Positions 13,101-27,051 of a stretch of 64,000 nt of DNA are shown in pieces (positions within the stretch are counted from its first letter, which is position 1; each line of letters begins with the position of its first letter). A model generated the notes under the pieces. It searched no databases, was not told the origin of the DNA, and worked only from the letters and a program-made list of their open reading frames with translations. Source of the DNA: Anarhynchus alexandrinus (Eukaryota; Chordata; Aves; Charadriiformes; Charadriidae); contig VUYV01000010.1 of the NCBI GenBank assembly GCA_008711295.1, positions 7,793,574 through 7,857,573 of the forward strand, in the 5' to 3' direction. The translations under genes and the position numbers were made by a program.

Positions 13101-15271
13101 TTCCTTTCTGCATCACCGCTGCCTCCTGTCTCAGGAATGACACCCCCCAGGCTTGCACCCCCCTTTTCCCTCACCCATTCACTACTGACCCCCTCCCAAA
13201 ATCCCCCTATCTTCATATAACGAGGGTCTCTGTTCTTCTTGTTTCCCCACCCTAGTCCTGGCTCAGTAATCCTGGGTTAGGAGCCTATTTCTAAGCATCA
13301 GAGCTTGCAAATAAAGATAACCTCGTTACTGCATGAGCCTAAAGTTTATCTGGAGATTAATGAACAGTAACCGGTGGTAGCAGTGTTTGCACCCTTGTAG
13401 TGTTGTTTGAAAGAAATGAGACAAATACATTCTCTTTTCCAGGAGCGTTCAGAGCATCTTAAACTCCCAGCTGAACATATTGCACACTAAACAGTATTTT
13501 CCATGCCACTTGCATGGAACATGAGCATCTTGCTGGCTTTAATTAAGAAGTTAACTGGACCATGAAGTATTGCCTGTGTAAATAAAAGTGATTTGTACTT
13601 AGTCAAGAAGGTGCATTAGGAATCCTCGCATTTCTTTACTTGCACATAAATTATGGAGATTATTAAAAATTGGAAGGGTCATCTATAAACCCATCTGTAG
13701 CTCAGCTGCACTGTCACTCTCAAAATGTAGCTGTCTTTCTAACTGTTGTAATTTATTGTGGACTATCGTGTGAACCATCTGCTTGCTTATAAATCAGGCA
13801 AACTTTGACTGAAAGTTGCACGCCGCAGCACAAATTGTTAATTTTATGTGCTGGAAAGCAATGGCAACAGTTTTGTGGTCTTCAGTCTTCATTGCCTTAA
13901 TTTGAATAGAAATTTAAAACGGGAACTTTTCCTGCCTTTGTTGAGAAGAGGCACTAACAAGCGGCTTGCTTGAAACTTAAAGTGAGCAGAGATTGAGCAG
14001 AGATTTAGCTTTCTTAGTGCAGTTGGGGTGTTTTGAAGCTTGCCACATCCAGGTCTGTAAGGAACTTGAAAGGGGCAAGACAGAGGACAGGCGATGTGCA
14101 TTTTCCAGTTCCAATAACGACACAAATAAAATCCGGTGCTGTGATTATACAGGAAAATCAAGTGAATTACCTCTCTCAGGAGCTGTGTGACAACCAATGA
14201 GATGGTAATCTCAGCTTTAGGAAGCGGAGAAAGACATTGCCATGATAGGATTAGGATGGTTTTGCCCTTTCAGTGTTCATTTCAAGTACATAGATAGAAA
14301 AAAAAATAAACCTCAGTTTGCAAATGTTTACACCTAGGCTGAAATTTTCTTACCCTGAAGCCTTTTAAAGACAAGAGTATGGATTTGCCTGACAAAGATT
14401 TTTTGTGGTGTAGAGCTCTTGCCGGGGGTCCTGCCCGTCCAGCCCTCTTGCAGACTCTCGTAGTGATGGTGGGTCTGGGAACACACACCTAAACACGGGC
14501 ACCAACCTTTCCTGTCTGTCCTCTGCTGCCTGAGGGAGCTCCGAGCTATTCTGTTGTTGCACGGGTATAAGTGATGGCAAAACTCACTGAACAGATTTTG
14601 AGGAGATTTTGAATGTCTTTTAAAAGAGGTCTCTCTGTGTATTTAGCCAGTTTCTTGTTGAAGGTCTGCTTCCCGTTATTTTTAATCAACTGAAAAAATA
14701 ATTAAAAAGAAGAATCCTATATGTCAAAGAAAAAAAGCCTGAGGCAAAGTACAGCATCTTTTTTATTTTCCTTTCTTTGGGTGATGCTAGAGGTCCCTAT
14801 CCTGCTCCCTGCGGCAATGAGTGTCTCACTGAGAGCGGCGTGCTCAGAGCACCGGAGCAAACCTGGTCTCATTTGAAGCCCTACGAGATAACTGGTGACT
14901 ACAGTGGAAGGAGGACTGGGCCTGTCATTACCACTTGGCTGTGGTTCTGCAAGGGCATCTGGTTGGCCTGAAAAATTCACAGTTGTGAATTAGGGCTGAT
15001 AACTGCTATTCCCTTTACTGGTGTTTAGTAAGTTCTCATCAGCATAAAAGCCAGACTAGCAAGTGCATAAAATATGCTTGTCTGTACTTTACATTTTCCC
15101 CAGCCAGTATTTGAATGATAGGAATTTTAAAGGAAGCTTTTAAGAGTGATAAATAATTATTTTGCCAATGTACTTGTCTCACTATGTTCAGATCTGGAAG
15201 AAGGGTGGTATAATTTTAAAGCACAGAAGCAGTTCTGTAATGGACGTATTCTTTTGTATTATTTGCTCTGC

Positions 15272-15423
15272 AGGTCTGCCTGCCTCAAAGCTAAAAATAC
15301 GCACTGAAAAACAATAAACCATGTATTTGGATTAAACAATGACATGTGCCCACAATGGGGCATACCTGCCTCATAGCCATAAATACATATTTCTAAACAA
15401 TATAACATACTAATTTGGATTAA
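15272..15423. repeat. Old direct duplication, two copies offset by 86-88 bp
   Basis: Copy one is about 15275-15335 and copy two about 15364-15423. Both run from a CTGCCTCA block through an AAATAC-like block and an AACAATA-like block to TTTGGATTAAA. Alignment by eye needs a 2-base indel and many substitutions, so the duplication is old. I recognise no transposon family. Confidence 0.6.
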
Positions 15424-18125
15424 AAGGCAACATTCACCCGTGAAGAAAGGCAATGCAGATGGCAAGATAATTGCAACTTTGTAGGATGCTCAAACTGTGT
15501 AGTAGAAATGTAGCTTTCAGTCAAGGCTCAGATAGATAGCATGAAAGAAGGCTGCTATTTTTTGAGGAAGGAGACAGAATAATTCCTTTTCTTCCTTTGT
15601 CAGAGTTTGCAGAGCAATAAAAGGATATTGAATTAGTTCCTGATGATTTGGTCTGGCAAAGTGCTTAAGGATTTCAGCAAGCTCGCTGAAACCATCACGG
15701 GGTGGAAATGAAGTTTGTCTCCCTGTGCTGCTGTCACTTCGCAGTCCCACCGCCCCTTTGGCCATCACTCCTCCCAGTGTATAGCTATTCCCTTAGTGAC
15801 CGGTTCTCTTCAAAGAAGAGAGGAATCTTCTTTTCTGCACGTTAGGACACGAATGAGCCCGTAAGAGCTGCTGGCAGCTCACGGAGATGTTGGTCTCCTG
15901 TTTCTGGAGCAGTCCGGCTGCTGCTGTGGCTTTGGGCAGAAAAACCTCGCGCTATCGATGTCGACTTCTGAAGCACGACGCTTCCTCTAACCTGCATCTT
16001 CATAGCTTGCTGCTTCTTGGTTGATTTTTGGCAGCGGGTGTTAAACTATTGTTTAAAGGCCCTAATAATTTAAAGAAAGGACAGGGCTGCTAGTGATTGC
16101 AGCCGTGCCCGGCCATCTCAGGTTCTCCCCGTAGGGTTTATTAAGCACTGGCTGTGGCACCGCTCCAGATCCCTTGTCGTTAGATTCTGTGCCAGGGTGC
16201 TTTGGCTATAAACGCCTCTCTCAGTTTGGTCAGTTTGAGTCTTGCTTGCCCGACAGCTATCGACAGAGAGGAGAGCTGGCAGGCAGAGGGACAAACAGTA
16301 AAAATAAACAGAAGCAGCCGAGCAAGTTGCAAAGGGCATCATTTTGGCAGACGCGCCCTCACCTGGTGCACAGGTATTGTTGCCATCGCCGTCCAGAGCA
16401 GATTTGAGTCCGCGTACGGCAGTAGGCTGAGAGTGTCCAGTGGGATTTATAAAATTGATAGGCTCTCCTCTTAATAAATTTCATTCTTAAGCAATAAAAT
16501 CCGGAGAGCATGCTTCAGGCTGAACCTCGGTTGCCCCGGCGCTTTGGGGGCAGTTAGTGGCTCTGTGATATTTCCAGTGTGCTGAAAAGGTGGAAGTTTA
16601 AGTAAATTTTACAGCAACTGTGAAAACATTTCCCTTTACCTTCACAGTAAAATTGGCCAGAAGCCTCTCAGCTTTGAATTCTGAAGGAAATTTTGTAGGC
16701 TGGCTGAAGGGGTACTTCCAGTAACACCAGAACTAAATCTTGCTTTGTTCCCCGCTGTTTGTCTAACGAGCTGGTGTTACGGGCCGCACACTGGAAACTA
16801 AAGTGTCCCACCAGCTACAAAATCTGAGTGTCCCGAAGAAGAGCAAGAGGGGCAGCTCTGAGGAAAATAAACTTTTTGAAATAGCTCCACAAGTTGCGTT
16901 TCAAAGCAAAATCTCGTGGAGGCTGCCTATGGCATTTTGAAAAGGATTTCATTAAATGTTGCTAACTTGTCATAAGCTCTCTTAAATGGAAGGGTAATGG
17001 CTCATAACATTTGTAAGCTTTTTAATTTCATGCAATATGAGCAGTGTAATCAACACCTATTAGAGTCAATCAGCTGTGCCAAGTGGGCTACCTGCCTCGG
17101 CTTTTGTCTATATTTTCATCAGGGATGCACCTCTGAACTAACTGTGGGAACAATGTGTTTGCGCTTCCTTATCCTAACAGCGGTGGAGATTTTGCATCCA
17201 GAAAGCCCGAAACGGTCATTGCAGAAGTAACTGAACCCACAAGCTGAATAAGCACTTCATAGTCAGTGGTTTTCACCTTCTAGGGAGGGAGTTTGGGCCA
17301 TGGAGTTGATGCGGGCTGGTTAACAGCTCTGGAGTTACACATGAAGGAGACGGAGAATTTCCCAACCAATCTCCCAATGTGTTTGACTTTTTCCCTTTGC
17401 CAGGTGAAATTTTTCTGCTTGAGCTGGTTGGGTAAGGAGAGGGGAGCTGCTCAGATCGCGTGTTTGTTTTGCTGTTCTGATCCGATTCCCATCTCCTCTT
17501 CTTTTTAAACGTTTGCTGCCGGACTCTGCGGTCATAAAAACAAGCGATGTGCATGGCAGCTCGAAGTGAGCCGCTGGGTTAAGGCTGGGTGCTCCGTGGC
17601 CTCTGAGCTTCTGCATTGCAGGTTTACCGTGATCCCAGGCATCGATTGCATTTCGGCTGTGAAGAGGACAGTGGGGCTGAGTTTTGTGGTGGGGCTGTAT
17701 TGCCACGGAAATGTTGCAAATCAGCTAACATCGTGTTTTCGGCAGAGTCGCGAGCCTTGAGACAGGAGTGCAGGCTCTAGAACCTAAAGGAATAGAATAA
17801 ACATTTGATTTAGTTTATTCCCCCAAAAGGAAGAAGAAAAGGCATGGAATTATTGATTTTAAAATTGAAAGAAAAAATGGCTGAGCTGAATTAATTTGGC
17901 AGGCAGTTTCTTGCCTTCCTTGGACATGCACCACACTTCTACCGTGTTATTTCAGCGTGGGCTTGACATCTCGAATTTGCATGCTACCTCTATGAATTAA
18001 CTGGGAAGCTGCTGTGAAGCTCTTTTTTCCTAATTAGCCATTTATTATGGCCTCTCAGTATTCCTACAGGCTTGTAAACTTTCAGGAACTGTACATCCTC
18101 CTTGTTTTCCTTTGTTTAATCTTAC

Positions 18126-18147
18126 ATATATATATATAAAAAAAAAA
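18126..18147. repeat. (AT)n plus A-run microsatellite
   Basis: A short alternating AT run passes directly into a run of about ten A bases. It is a candidate length-variable locus with no coding or splicing role visible. Confidence 0.85.
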
Positions 18148-19663
18148 GCACAGGGGGTTTACTGGGGGATCATGAGTGCAGGACACATCAGTCACACCTA
18201 CTGATTATGGGATTTCTGTTGCTGACTTGTATTGCCGGACAGGTATTACTGTTAAAAGAGAAGCTGTGCTGGTGGTTGACCACAGCTGACCTGAACCAAC
18301 CCGTGGGACTGAATGCGTTCGTAAAGTAGCCTTGAATTCTCAGTCCAAAACTTGATCCAAATTTCATCTTAACAAGCTGTAGCCTCAGAAAGAAGTAAGC
18401 CTTACAAAGCACCTGAAACTGCCCAGGGAAAAACACGTGCGATGGTGTACTGCTGCATTTCTCTCTCTCAAGGGCAAAGGCCTTGAGTTTAAGGATTTAC
18501 TATGTCTAGACATCGCTGCTGACAATCAGGATTCTGGCTGCTTTGGGAAGGCTGAAATATAAAAACAACTTCTTAATACTAAAAATGATAAAGGAATAAA
18601 AGTTTATACAGTATGAATAGAGAGAAGATAGAGACAAATAGACAAAGGAAACACTAGAAGACAAATAGCAAGATCCAATTATAAAGAAAAAGAATGTTTT
18701 TCTGATAGTTCCACAAAGCCTCAAGAGCAGAGCTTTGTGTCTTCTTACCACAGGACAGCAAACACTTCTGCAACTCTTCTGCTGATCAAAACTATTTCAT
18801 CAGCAAAGTTACGTGTTTTGTAAGGCAAGCATTACTTGCCAAGACAAGCTGTGCTGTCATTAGGAGGTGCAGGCACACGCAACTTTGTACAGACGGTTCA
18901 GTTTGTGTGTGCTTTGATTTGCAACGGGAAAGGAAAGCCAGACCTTCCAGGTTTCATTTACCAGGTGCTATGCCTGTAATAAGAGCTTCTCTGATTGTTT
19001 TGTTTCTAAATGACAGGTGTTGGATTTGGGGAAAGAAGAATGCAGGGAAAAACAAGAACAACTCTAAATTTGCTGCAGTTCTTTTTGGGCAAATTGGTTG
19101 AGGCTCTTGGGAAAACTGACTTGCTTCTTTTGAAAGAAAAAGTAAGATTTCTTTGGCTGTTAACATTTCCCCGGCTGGAACATCTCTATTTTTGATCTCT
19201 GTTTGTCTGAGGCCGTGCCTGGCCATCTACTCCCATGTACACCGGTGTCTCTCAGGAAGGGGCAGTCCCACGCCAGTGTTGGTGGCACCGTGTTGGAGCG
19301 CAGGACAGTACTGTATGTGTGTGATAGACATGGCTATAAATCTAGTCACAGAGGTAGGCTTTCCGACTGGTCAGTGAATCATTCATTTTGGCTGCAGTCC
19401 AACCAGATATTTAATTACGTGCATAATTTACAGGCATAAGTAATTTCATTGACATTAGTAAGGCTATTCGCATGCGTAAAGTTAGACGTATGTTGTGTTC
19501 TTTGCTGGACTATGCCCTGTAATTTCTACAAATACTGCACGTGTGGCAGAGTGAAGTGTGGCAGGAGTCCATCCTGCTGGTCTCTGTACAAACATGGGGA
19601 CAGACACAGCCCCTTCCCCCCAAAAGGTTTTACATTGTCAATTGGTCGACAGAGAGTGGGACA

Positions 19664-19684
19664 GGGGAGAGGGATGAGGGTGGG
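19664..19684 (+). other. G-quadruplex-type motif on the + strand
   Basis: There are four runs of three or more G with loops of 3, 4 and 1 bases (GGGG-AGA-GGG-ATGA-GGG-T-GGG). This fits the classic G3+N1-7 rule. It is on the sense strand of the SGCD transcript, so it could fold in DNA or pre-mRNA. No gene start is visible nearby. Confidence 0.6.
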
Positions 19685-21790
19685 CGAAGCGGGTGGCTCG
19701 TTCACTCCTGTGGCAGATGAGGATTGGTGTGAGGAGTCCTCAGTCTGGTGCTTGCTCGTTTTAGTATATCACCTGCCCCTAGTGTAAAGGAGTGTGATGA
19801 TGGAGCTGGTAGATATTTTCAAGTAAAAGCTGATATGGTAAAAAATTGTCCTTCTTACGGGGGGTTGAACGAAAGCAGTTTCCACGATGCCCATTTTTTT
19901 GTTTTGTTTCTTTTTTCATTTTTTTCTGCAGGCTTTCAGTAGAAAACATCACATGTCCATTGACTTCCTCTTGATTTGCTGAGTCCAATGGACTTTTTAG
20001 GTTTGCTTCCAGTCTGGCCTTAAAAGGTGGGATAATTTTCTGAGGCAGGTTGTATGAAGTACTAGCAGGGAGTCTGCTCCTCGCTTCTCTCTGAAAGGGA
20101 ATAATCCATGGACCAGAAAGAAAACTGAAGGTGTTTTGGCTCACAGTATCTCTTCCTTGTTCATCCATCAGGGCATGATGCTTATTTACCATCCTTTCAT
20201 GGAATAGGAGGACATTCCTCACTTTCAAACCTTGAATTTTCCCTGAGCAGGAATGGAGCAAAAGCATCCATGGCTTTTGTCTTCTCACCACTTATGTTCC
20301 CCAGATAGCATCAACCGTACAGTGCTGCTGTCATCCAGCTTCCCCCGTCCCTTCTAAGCACAGGGAGACATCTTCCTTTGGAAAGCCCTTCATTCTGGTC
20401 TAGAAGAGAAGGTTTTTTTAAAAGTTTATTTCAAATGCAGCAGTGCTAAAATGTGATTTGTAAATCACTGTCTGTTTATGAAAATAGTGAGTAAATGCAC
20501 ACCAAGATTTGTATGGTATCTTATTCAGTGCAGGATACTTTGTTGGATTCTTAATTTGCAGTCCAAAACTATGCAATGAAATTGCTTTTATGACGTAGGC
20601 TTTTTCCTTTCTCTTTCTTTCCAGCTACAGCTTGGTATTCTGCTTCTAGTTCTTTTTCTCCTTGAGCAAAACAATATACCGTTCCATTGTTTGTCTCTTG
20701 ATTTAGACAAGGGATGGATTTGTCATGGGGCATTTAATAAATAAAAGTGGTTAACATCTGAGTTCTGCTTCTCTGCTAAGAAGCTGGCAGCAGCTGCAAA
20801 AGATTGCCCGTGGCACCATGAATGAGTGGCTACTGATTTGGAGAGAAGCGTGCTGTTCGCTGAATCATCCATATCGCTCTTCACAGTGCCTGGAAAGTCT
20901 TCGTTTCCAAGAGCCTTCCTCTTGGATGCGATCTGACAGGACTGCAGCCTAAGGCAGCACAGCTGAAGAGTAAGATGTGTTTTTTCCAATGAGAAGCTTT
21001 GTAAGACATCAATATTTAAAAGCAGAGAAATAAATAAAATTACAGACAATGGGGTTGATTGAGGGGAGAAGAGAGGTCATTTGTCTGACAGAACAAGCGT
21101 ATCTCTCCAGCGAGGCTTTCTGTTCCTTAGCCAAAAGCTGTTTTCTTTCTTTTGATTAGGTTGATCTGTAAGAGTGCGAACAACTCATCGTTTTTCTTAA
21201 AATCTTTTTTTTTTTTTGAGGTATATTTTGCAGGTTAGAAGTACAAAGTTTTCATACACATAGAAGTACAAAGTGGGCAGAGCTGTTCCCCACCTTAGAG
21301 CAGTCAATATTTCCCTTTAAGCAGACCCAGTGTTCTGTTGTACACACAGATGAAGCCACACAGTCAATGGCCAAATAATCCATAATCCAAACGCACACTA
21401 ATTACTGTAAAAGGTCAAGAGTAAGTGATCAACCTGAGCTGATTTAGTGACTTGGTTTCCAAGGAGCCATGGCTGGAAGACAGCGAGTTGATGGGATGAA
21501 CCCAAACGCGTTTCCTCTGGTGCTTGTTGGGGCCGAGCGTTCAGAGCCTGTGTCCTCCAGTTTTTTGCAAAGCATCCTTCAGTGTTTAAATGACATAAAA
21601 GCTACACAGGGCAAGGGCACGTATGTTGTCAATGCTGCTGGCTTGAGAAGCACCTTTTATTGCATATTTACTGTTGCTTCAAGCGAAAATATTTTATCTG
21701 TCTTCTGCTACCTCTCAAAATCCCCAGCTCCTACTACAAACTGACTTTTGCTATACATGTTTACTTAAGATCCCAACTGTTATTTATAAA

Positions 21791-22368
21791 TCATAGAATC
21801 ATAGAATTGCTGAGGTTGGAAGGGACCTTTAAGATTATCAAGTCCAACCATTAACCTACCCTGACAAAACCACGTCCCTAAGTACCACATCTACCCTTTT
21901 TTTGAACACCTCCAGGGATGGCGAATCCACCCCCTCCCTGGGCAGCTTATGTCAATGTTTAATAACCCTTTCAGTGAAAAAATGTTTCCTAATGTCCAAT
22001 CTAAACCTCCCCTGACATAACTTGAACCCATTTCCTCTCGTCCTATCACATGTCACCAGGGAGAAGAGGTCAGCCCCCACCTCTCTACAACCTCCTTTCA
22101 GGTAGTTGTAGAGGGTGATAAAGTCTCCCCTCAGCCTCCTCTTCTCCAGGCTAAACAACCCCAGTTCCCTCAGGTGTTCCTCGTAAGACTTGTCCTCCAG
22201 ACCCCTCACCAGCTTTGTAGCCCTTCTCTGGACACTCTCCAACACCTCAATGTCCTTCTTGTAGTGAGAGGCTCAAAACTGAAGACAGTACTCGAGGTGG
22301 GGCCTCACCAGTGCCGAGTACAGGGGGACGATCACTCCCCTAGTCCTGCTCACCACACTATTATGATG
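21791..22368 (-). mobile_element. CR1 LINE, 5'-truncated 3' end
   Basis: The + strand begins with two copies of the TCATAGAA tail and the stretch GAGGTTGGAAGGGACCTT, the complement of the avian CR1 3' end. Reading on -, a 97-codon open segment (22245-21952) encodes the C-terminal end of the CR1 ORF2 reverse transcriptase, with the typical VQRRATKLV and [14 protein letters not shown] blocks and a DRTRGNG block. In a neighbouring frame farther upstream is [17 protein letters not shown], so at least one frameshift or stop has occurred. The endonuclease and most of the reverse transcriptase are missing, so the copy is dead. It is antisense to SGCD. The 5' limit near 22368 is approximate. Confidence 0.93.
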
Positions 22369-25300
22369 AACCTTGATGTTGGTACACAGTTGGGAGAGCA
22401 GCGGGCTTTTTGTTTCTCTCTGCAATGTTATCTGTAGTGCAGCATTCCGGGAAGCGTAGCTCAGCTGAAGTAGAAGAAACGGGAAGACACAGGCGGGACT
22501 CTTCTGCGCCCTTTCCTGGTAGGAGCCGCTGGTCGGCTGTCTCCGCTCATCAGCTTTGTTTCTCCAGAGTTCTGAAAGAACTTCAGGAATAAAAACATCA
22601 GGAGGCAAATGCCTTCTGTTTAAAAGTGGAGACAACCAGATAGGCTGAGCCACCCTGCTGATTGCCCAAAGAGTAATTTGGGGTCCTTGGCTTTTATATG
22701 TCTCCCTGTGCTCCATTTTACCTTCACACATCCTAATCTCTTTGGCTGCTTTTGCCATTACTCACCATTTCCCCAAACAACATTCCTGTCTTCTTCCAGG
22801 CATGGAAGAAGCATCTGCTGCTCTTTCTGCGAGCCTGACGTCTCTTGAAATACCACTCCCCGGCTCCCCAGGGGTCTTGGTTAGGGATGTATTTTTGCTC
22901 ATCAGCCCAGTGTCATGGCAATACCCTGTGTTCCTCTCCTCTCTTCACCCTGAAGCAAATACTCAAGAGTGTCTGTTGAATGGCAGCCATGAGATACAGT
23001 CAAATCCCAACACAGAGCACCCTACTCCTGCTCAGGCAATTGTCCCACTGATCAGACCTTTGCTGTCATGCTGTCTCTGTAGGCACGTGTGTTCGGTGTA
23101 GCAACGTCCAGCGTGATTTAGCATCTTTCCTCCAGATCAGTCCAATTTCACGTCACATGCTTAGCTGCATCTGTCATTTTACCTTTTCAAGTGTACGGCT
23201 GCCTCGGCTGCGAGACGTTCAGCCTCGCCGAGACGGATGGAGGTTTGCAGTTCCTCCTCTCCGAGACGGTTCCTGGCTGACACTACCTCAGACATGAACT
23301 GTTATGGCACCGCAGGTCGGAGTTTGGCCCCTGCGTTTATTCCCATGAGGACGCCTCTGTCTAGTCATGTAGACCCACAGAGCATCCTTCTTAAAGCCGA
23401 GTATTGATCATTTCAGCAGAAGAAACAACGTGGTTAGATAAAAGCTATTGAAAAGCAGTCTGTGCAAACGTTTCTGTGACCCCATAACCCGGTATCATAA
23501 TTTAAGCCGATCAAATGACTTTGGTATCAAAGGTACAGTCGTTGGCCCAGCCTTTCTTTTCTGCCCTTCCCGTTTTCCTAGATATGCCCATACAGAGTTA
23601 ACTGAGTATATTTTTACAATAAATATTCCCACAACAAGGCCAAAATATGGTTTTCATCAATCATTTTATAGCTGCTTCAAACCTGTCACAGCAGTATACG
23701 TGCTTACAGCAGCTTGGGGGGAAAAAATGCAGACAAACCACAAATAAAAGCAAGAATTTGAATAGAAAACCTGAATTTTCTGTCACCAGGAATGGTCAGA
23801 TTATTTCTCTTTGTGTCTTGTACAGTGGCAAGTGCACAGTCTCCAATGAATAAATAATTGCATGATCCAGGAAAGGAGATTATTGCTCCCGTGAAGGTAT
23901 TGACAAGGAGAGCACAGCGAGCCCTTCAGACCCGTTTCCTGACGCACAGACCCGCATTTGCCTATGGAGCACAGCAAACCTGAGGGACGGGTCTCGTAAA
24001 GAAGAGCCTTATAATTGCAGTAGAAGCCCAGAAACAGAAACGCTTTGATTGCGGGAACATGTCCGGGCTGAACCTTGTCATTTCACAGGCCAGATGCATT
24101 GGAGAGAACTCCACTGGGTAATCACAGAAGTGAGGATGGCCTTCTGCGTCCTGCCTTCCAGCCGTAACCGCGCTGTAATATAGTTGCTTTTGCAGTGTAA
24201 TTGCTTTCTCTGCAGGGCTTCTTCCTATTGATTCTGCTTGTGTGGATTTAAATTGTTTGCGGGTTGGAACTAGACTCGAGTTGGTCTGCATCTCCGCTTC
24301 TCTGTGCGCGGCAGCTCATGTGACAGTTCTCTCTGAGAGACTTTAATGATGTCTAGATAGCATCACTCCCTGGCCTGCGCGTACGTATTTGATTTGAGGA
24401 GAGAGGCTGGATCAGATAAGTTCAGAACATCAATAAATACGTGTATTTTGTTTGGTGACACTTGTTCAATTTGAATCTTTTTCCCAGGAAGCAGCTTGTG
24501 TTGTGTCATTTTTTCAGCGTGCTGTGTAAATGCTCTGCATCTGCAACTGTCGAGGATGGTGCCATCCCATAGCAATGCCATCTGCTCGTTCACAAAGTGC
24601 TTTTTGCGTAGATGAAAAATGTGAGGTGTTACTCATAATTAGGCAAATCACATGCTGTGATCTGTGATTGATTTGATTTCTGTTGCTGGCTACCTCGCAT
24701 ATGTCTATGTGTCCATAAGTATTGTCTACATATCAGCATATGGATGCGGATGAATCAGAGACTCATGAATTCTTTTTCCCCATCCAGACAGATGGAAATG
24801 TTTTCCCTTCTTCTTATTAGCAGCAGCTGAATTTCAGTAACACCAGGGGCCTCTGCTAGGATCTTGCCTGTGTTTCGTGCTGCACATGCACACGTAAGTT
24901 GGCATGGCCATTTATAATCTAATACAAGAAGTAAGCGATCCATGACATGCAGCAAAGTTATAATTTCAAAGCAATGTTCAGAGATAGCCAAGTTATTAGC
25001 CTTCTCGGGGAAAAATATCTGGATATATAAATTGGCGTTCTGCAGTGCGGTAACGAAATGCCTGAAAGGTGCTGTGAGCGTTGCAGAACCCGAGTGTCTC
25101 TGCTGAATCAGACTTTTGCAAAATATTACTGTGCCTTTCTTAGTATTAACCGTATGTACTCTTTTAACGTGCATTCACCTCACCAACTGAGTGAGATCCT
25201 AACTGTTTCTGGTTGTACTATGGTCCGAGTAACGCTGATAGTAAGAGAAAGTAAGTCAGAAATTACTAGTTCTGTATAATTTTAATATTGTCATCAAATG

Positions 25301-26840
25301 CCTTTTCTAGATAGTGAGGTATGATTTACCAGCCGTTTTAAAAGATGTTTAAGGCAGGCAGTATGCATACCAGAAAGGCCATAAAAATGAAAACACACAA
25401 AGAGAGGTCTGCACACTCATCTGGAGCAGAAGTTACGAGCAGTGGAGTAGCTCTATACTTGGATGGTTGAGAATATTTTAAACCTGAGCAGAGCTCTCTT
25501 CTTTTCTCTCCCTCTCTGCTACGGTCCTGTGCCTGCCTACAGTATGTGCACTTCAGCAGGAGCTCTGTCACCGCTGGAGTCTGACCATGACTAGGATAGC
25601 CCGAGGCAGAAAATAGGCTATAACTTAGCACAAATCCATAGTCCCGCTGCTTCACCACCTCCTATAGATGAGGATCAGATCGGTGGGAGCTGCCACTGAG
25701 CAGCTACTGCTGTTTGGTATTGCTGTGGAAGAATTGAAGTAAATGGAAGTGGTTAGTGAATACTTGCTTAACTTTTACTGGAAGCGGTGATCAGTGTGCT
25801 GAGAACTTAGGACCACATTCTGTTTACGAGCATTACAGTTTCTCGAGTCCTGCTTGGTTTGAACGAGGGAGAGCCATTCCCCAGTGGTGCCAAGTTATTC
25901 ATCGGCGCACATTTGATCGACTCTGGTATAACACCTTTGGGTGAGCTCTGCAGTGAGGTGCTTGAAGCATTTTCAGAATTATTCGGTCATTTTACAAGTT
26001 GTGCTGTTCTCTTCATTTCAGATGTTGTCTAAGGGTGTCTTGCCAGAGGATTCCTAGCACTGAGCACGCTTAGTGCATCGCATTTTTTCCCAAGCCAGTA
26101 ATGCTCAGTTCAGTCTTACAAATACAGAAAGTTTTGTAAGTGTGCAGCAGCCTTCAGACATTACAAATCCAGATTTCCCACCCCCCTGGACACTGAATAG
26201 AACTTCAACATGCACGGTTGTGTTTTATTTTCGTGTGTATGTCTATTGGTTTCATCATGTCATCTGTAGTTTTCCTTATATTATAAGTCAAAGGAGTGAA
26301 AAAGAAAAAGGAATGGCAAAGGAGTGGAGGCAGATGTAATGTCTTGGAGATTTTTTCAGTGTTGTTTTTAATGTCATCAGATATGGTATAATTTAATTTT
26401 CAGAAGAATCTCGGCTGCAAAGCAGCTGATTAGGCATCTTTAAGAAGCAGCCACTCTCTGGAAGCACTGTGTTCATGAGATTATTACACATGTTCTTCTA
26501 AAGAGAGAAACCCCTAGACTGCCAGAAATAAATCACTTTGAAGGATACAAAGCCCCTTGGGTAGTCATCCAAAAGCAGAACCCAGGCATTTAGATCTCAC
26601 ATCACAGACCTGCCTCCTTTGTGCTTTAAAAGAAGAGTCAGAGATGTAATTGCTTTAATGTAGCTGTGGGAAATTTATCTTTTGTTTCTACTGATATTAA
26701 AATGAACTTCAAGAAATGCCATAGAAGAGTGGGGTTTGTGGTATTGGACGTAGAACAACATGTGCGCTATCTGTGCCATTAAAATGTGTCAAGTTCGGTG
26801 GGACCACGGTATTTTCTGAGCTTCATGGTACTGTAAGACA

Positions 26841-26873
26841 TACCTTGTTTGCATGACTGTACCTTGTTTGCAT
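26841..26873. repeat. 14-bp direct repeat with 5-bp spacer next to a CR1 5' end
   Basis: TACCTTGTTTGCAT occurs exactly at 26841-26854 and 26860-26873, a 19-bp period. The second copy ends eight bases before the CR1 fragment that begins about 26881. It may be an insertion-associated microduplication or chance. Confidence 0.8.
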
Positions 26874-26880
26874 AAAAGAA

Positions 26881-27051
26881 GGGACAGGCTGCCCAGAGAG
26901 GTGGTGGAGTCTCCCACTCTGGAGACATTCCAAACCCGCCTGGACGCCGTCCTGTGCAACTGCTGTAGGTGACCCTGCTCTGGCAGCGGGGGTTGGACTA
27001 GATGATCTCCAGAGGTCCCTTCCAACCCTGACCATTCTGTGATTCTGTGAA
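26881..27051 (+). mobile_element. CR1 LINE, short 3'-end fragment
   Basis: The sequence runs through the CR1 3' coding end and short 3' UTR: a CAGGCTGCCCAGAGAGG block, a GGACTAGATGATCTCCAGAGG block, then CCCTTCCAACCCT and two ATTCTGTG tail units at the right end. It is 5'-truncated to about 170 bp and lies in the sense orientation of SGCD. The CAGAGAGG and GATGATCTCCAGAGG variants differ from the copy at 21791, so it is probably a different CR1 subfamily. Confidence 0.93.

Noticed and set aside
19779..20291. 170-codon open frame on -, the longest in the window
   Set aside because: There are no recognisable domain, signal peptide or motif blocks and no splice or promoter context. Its position inside an intron fits a chance frame.
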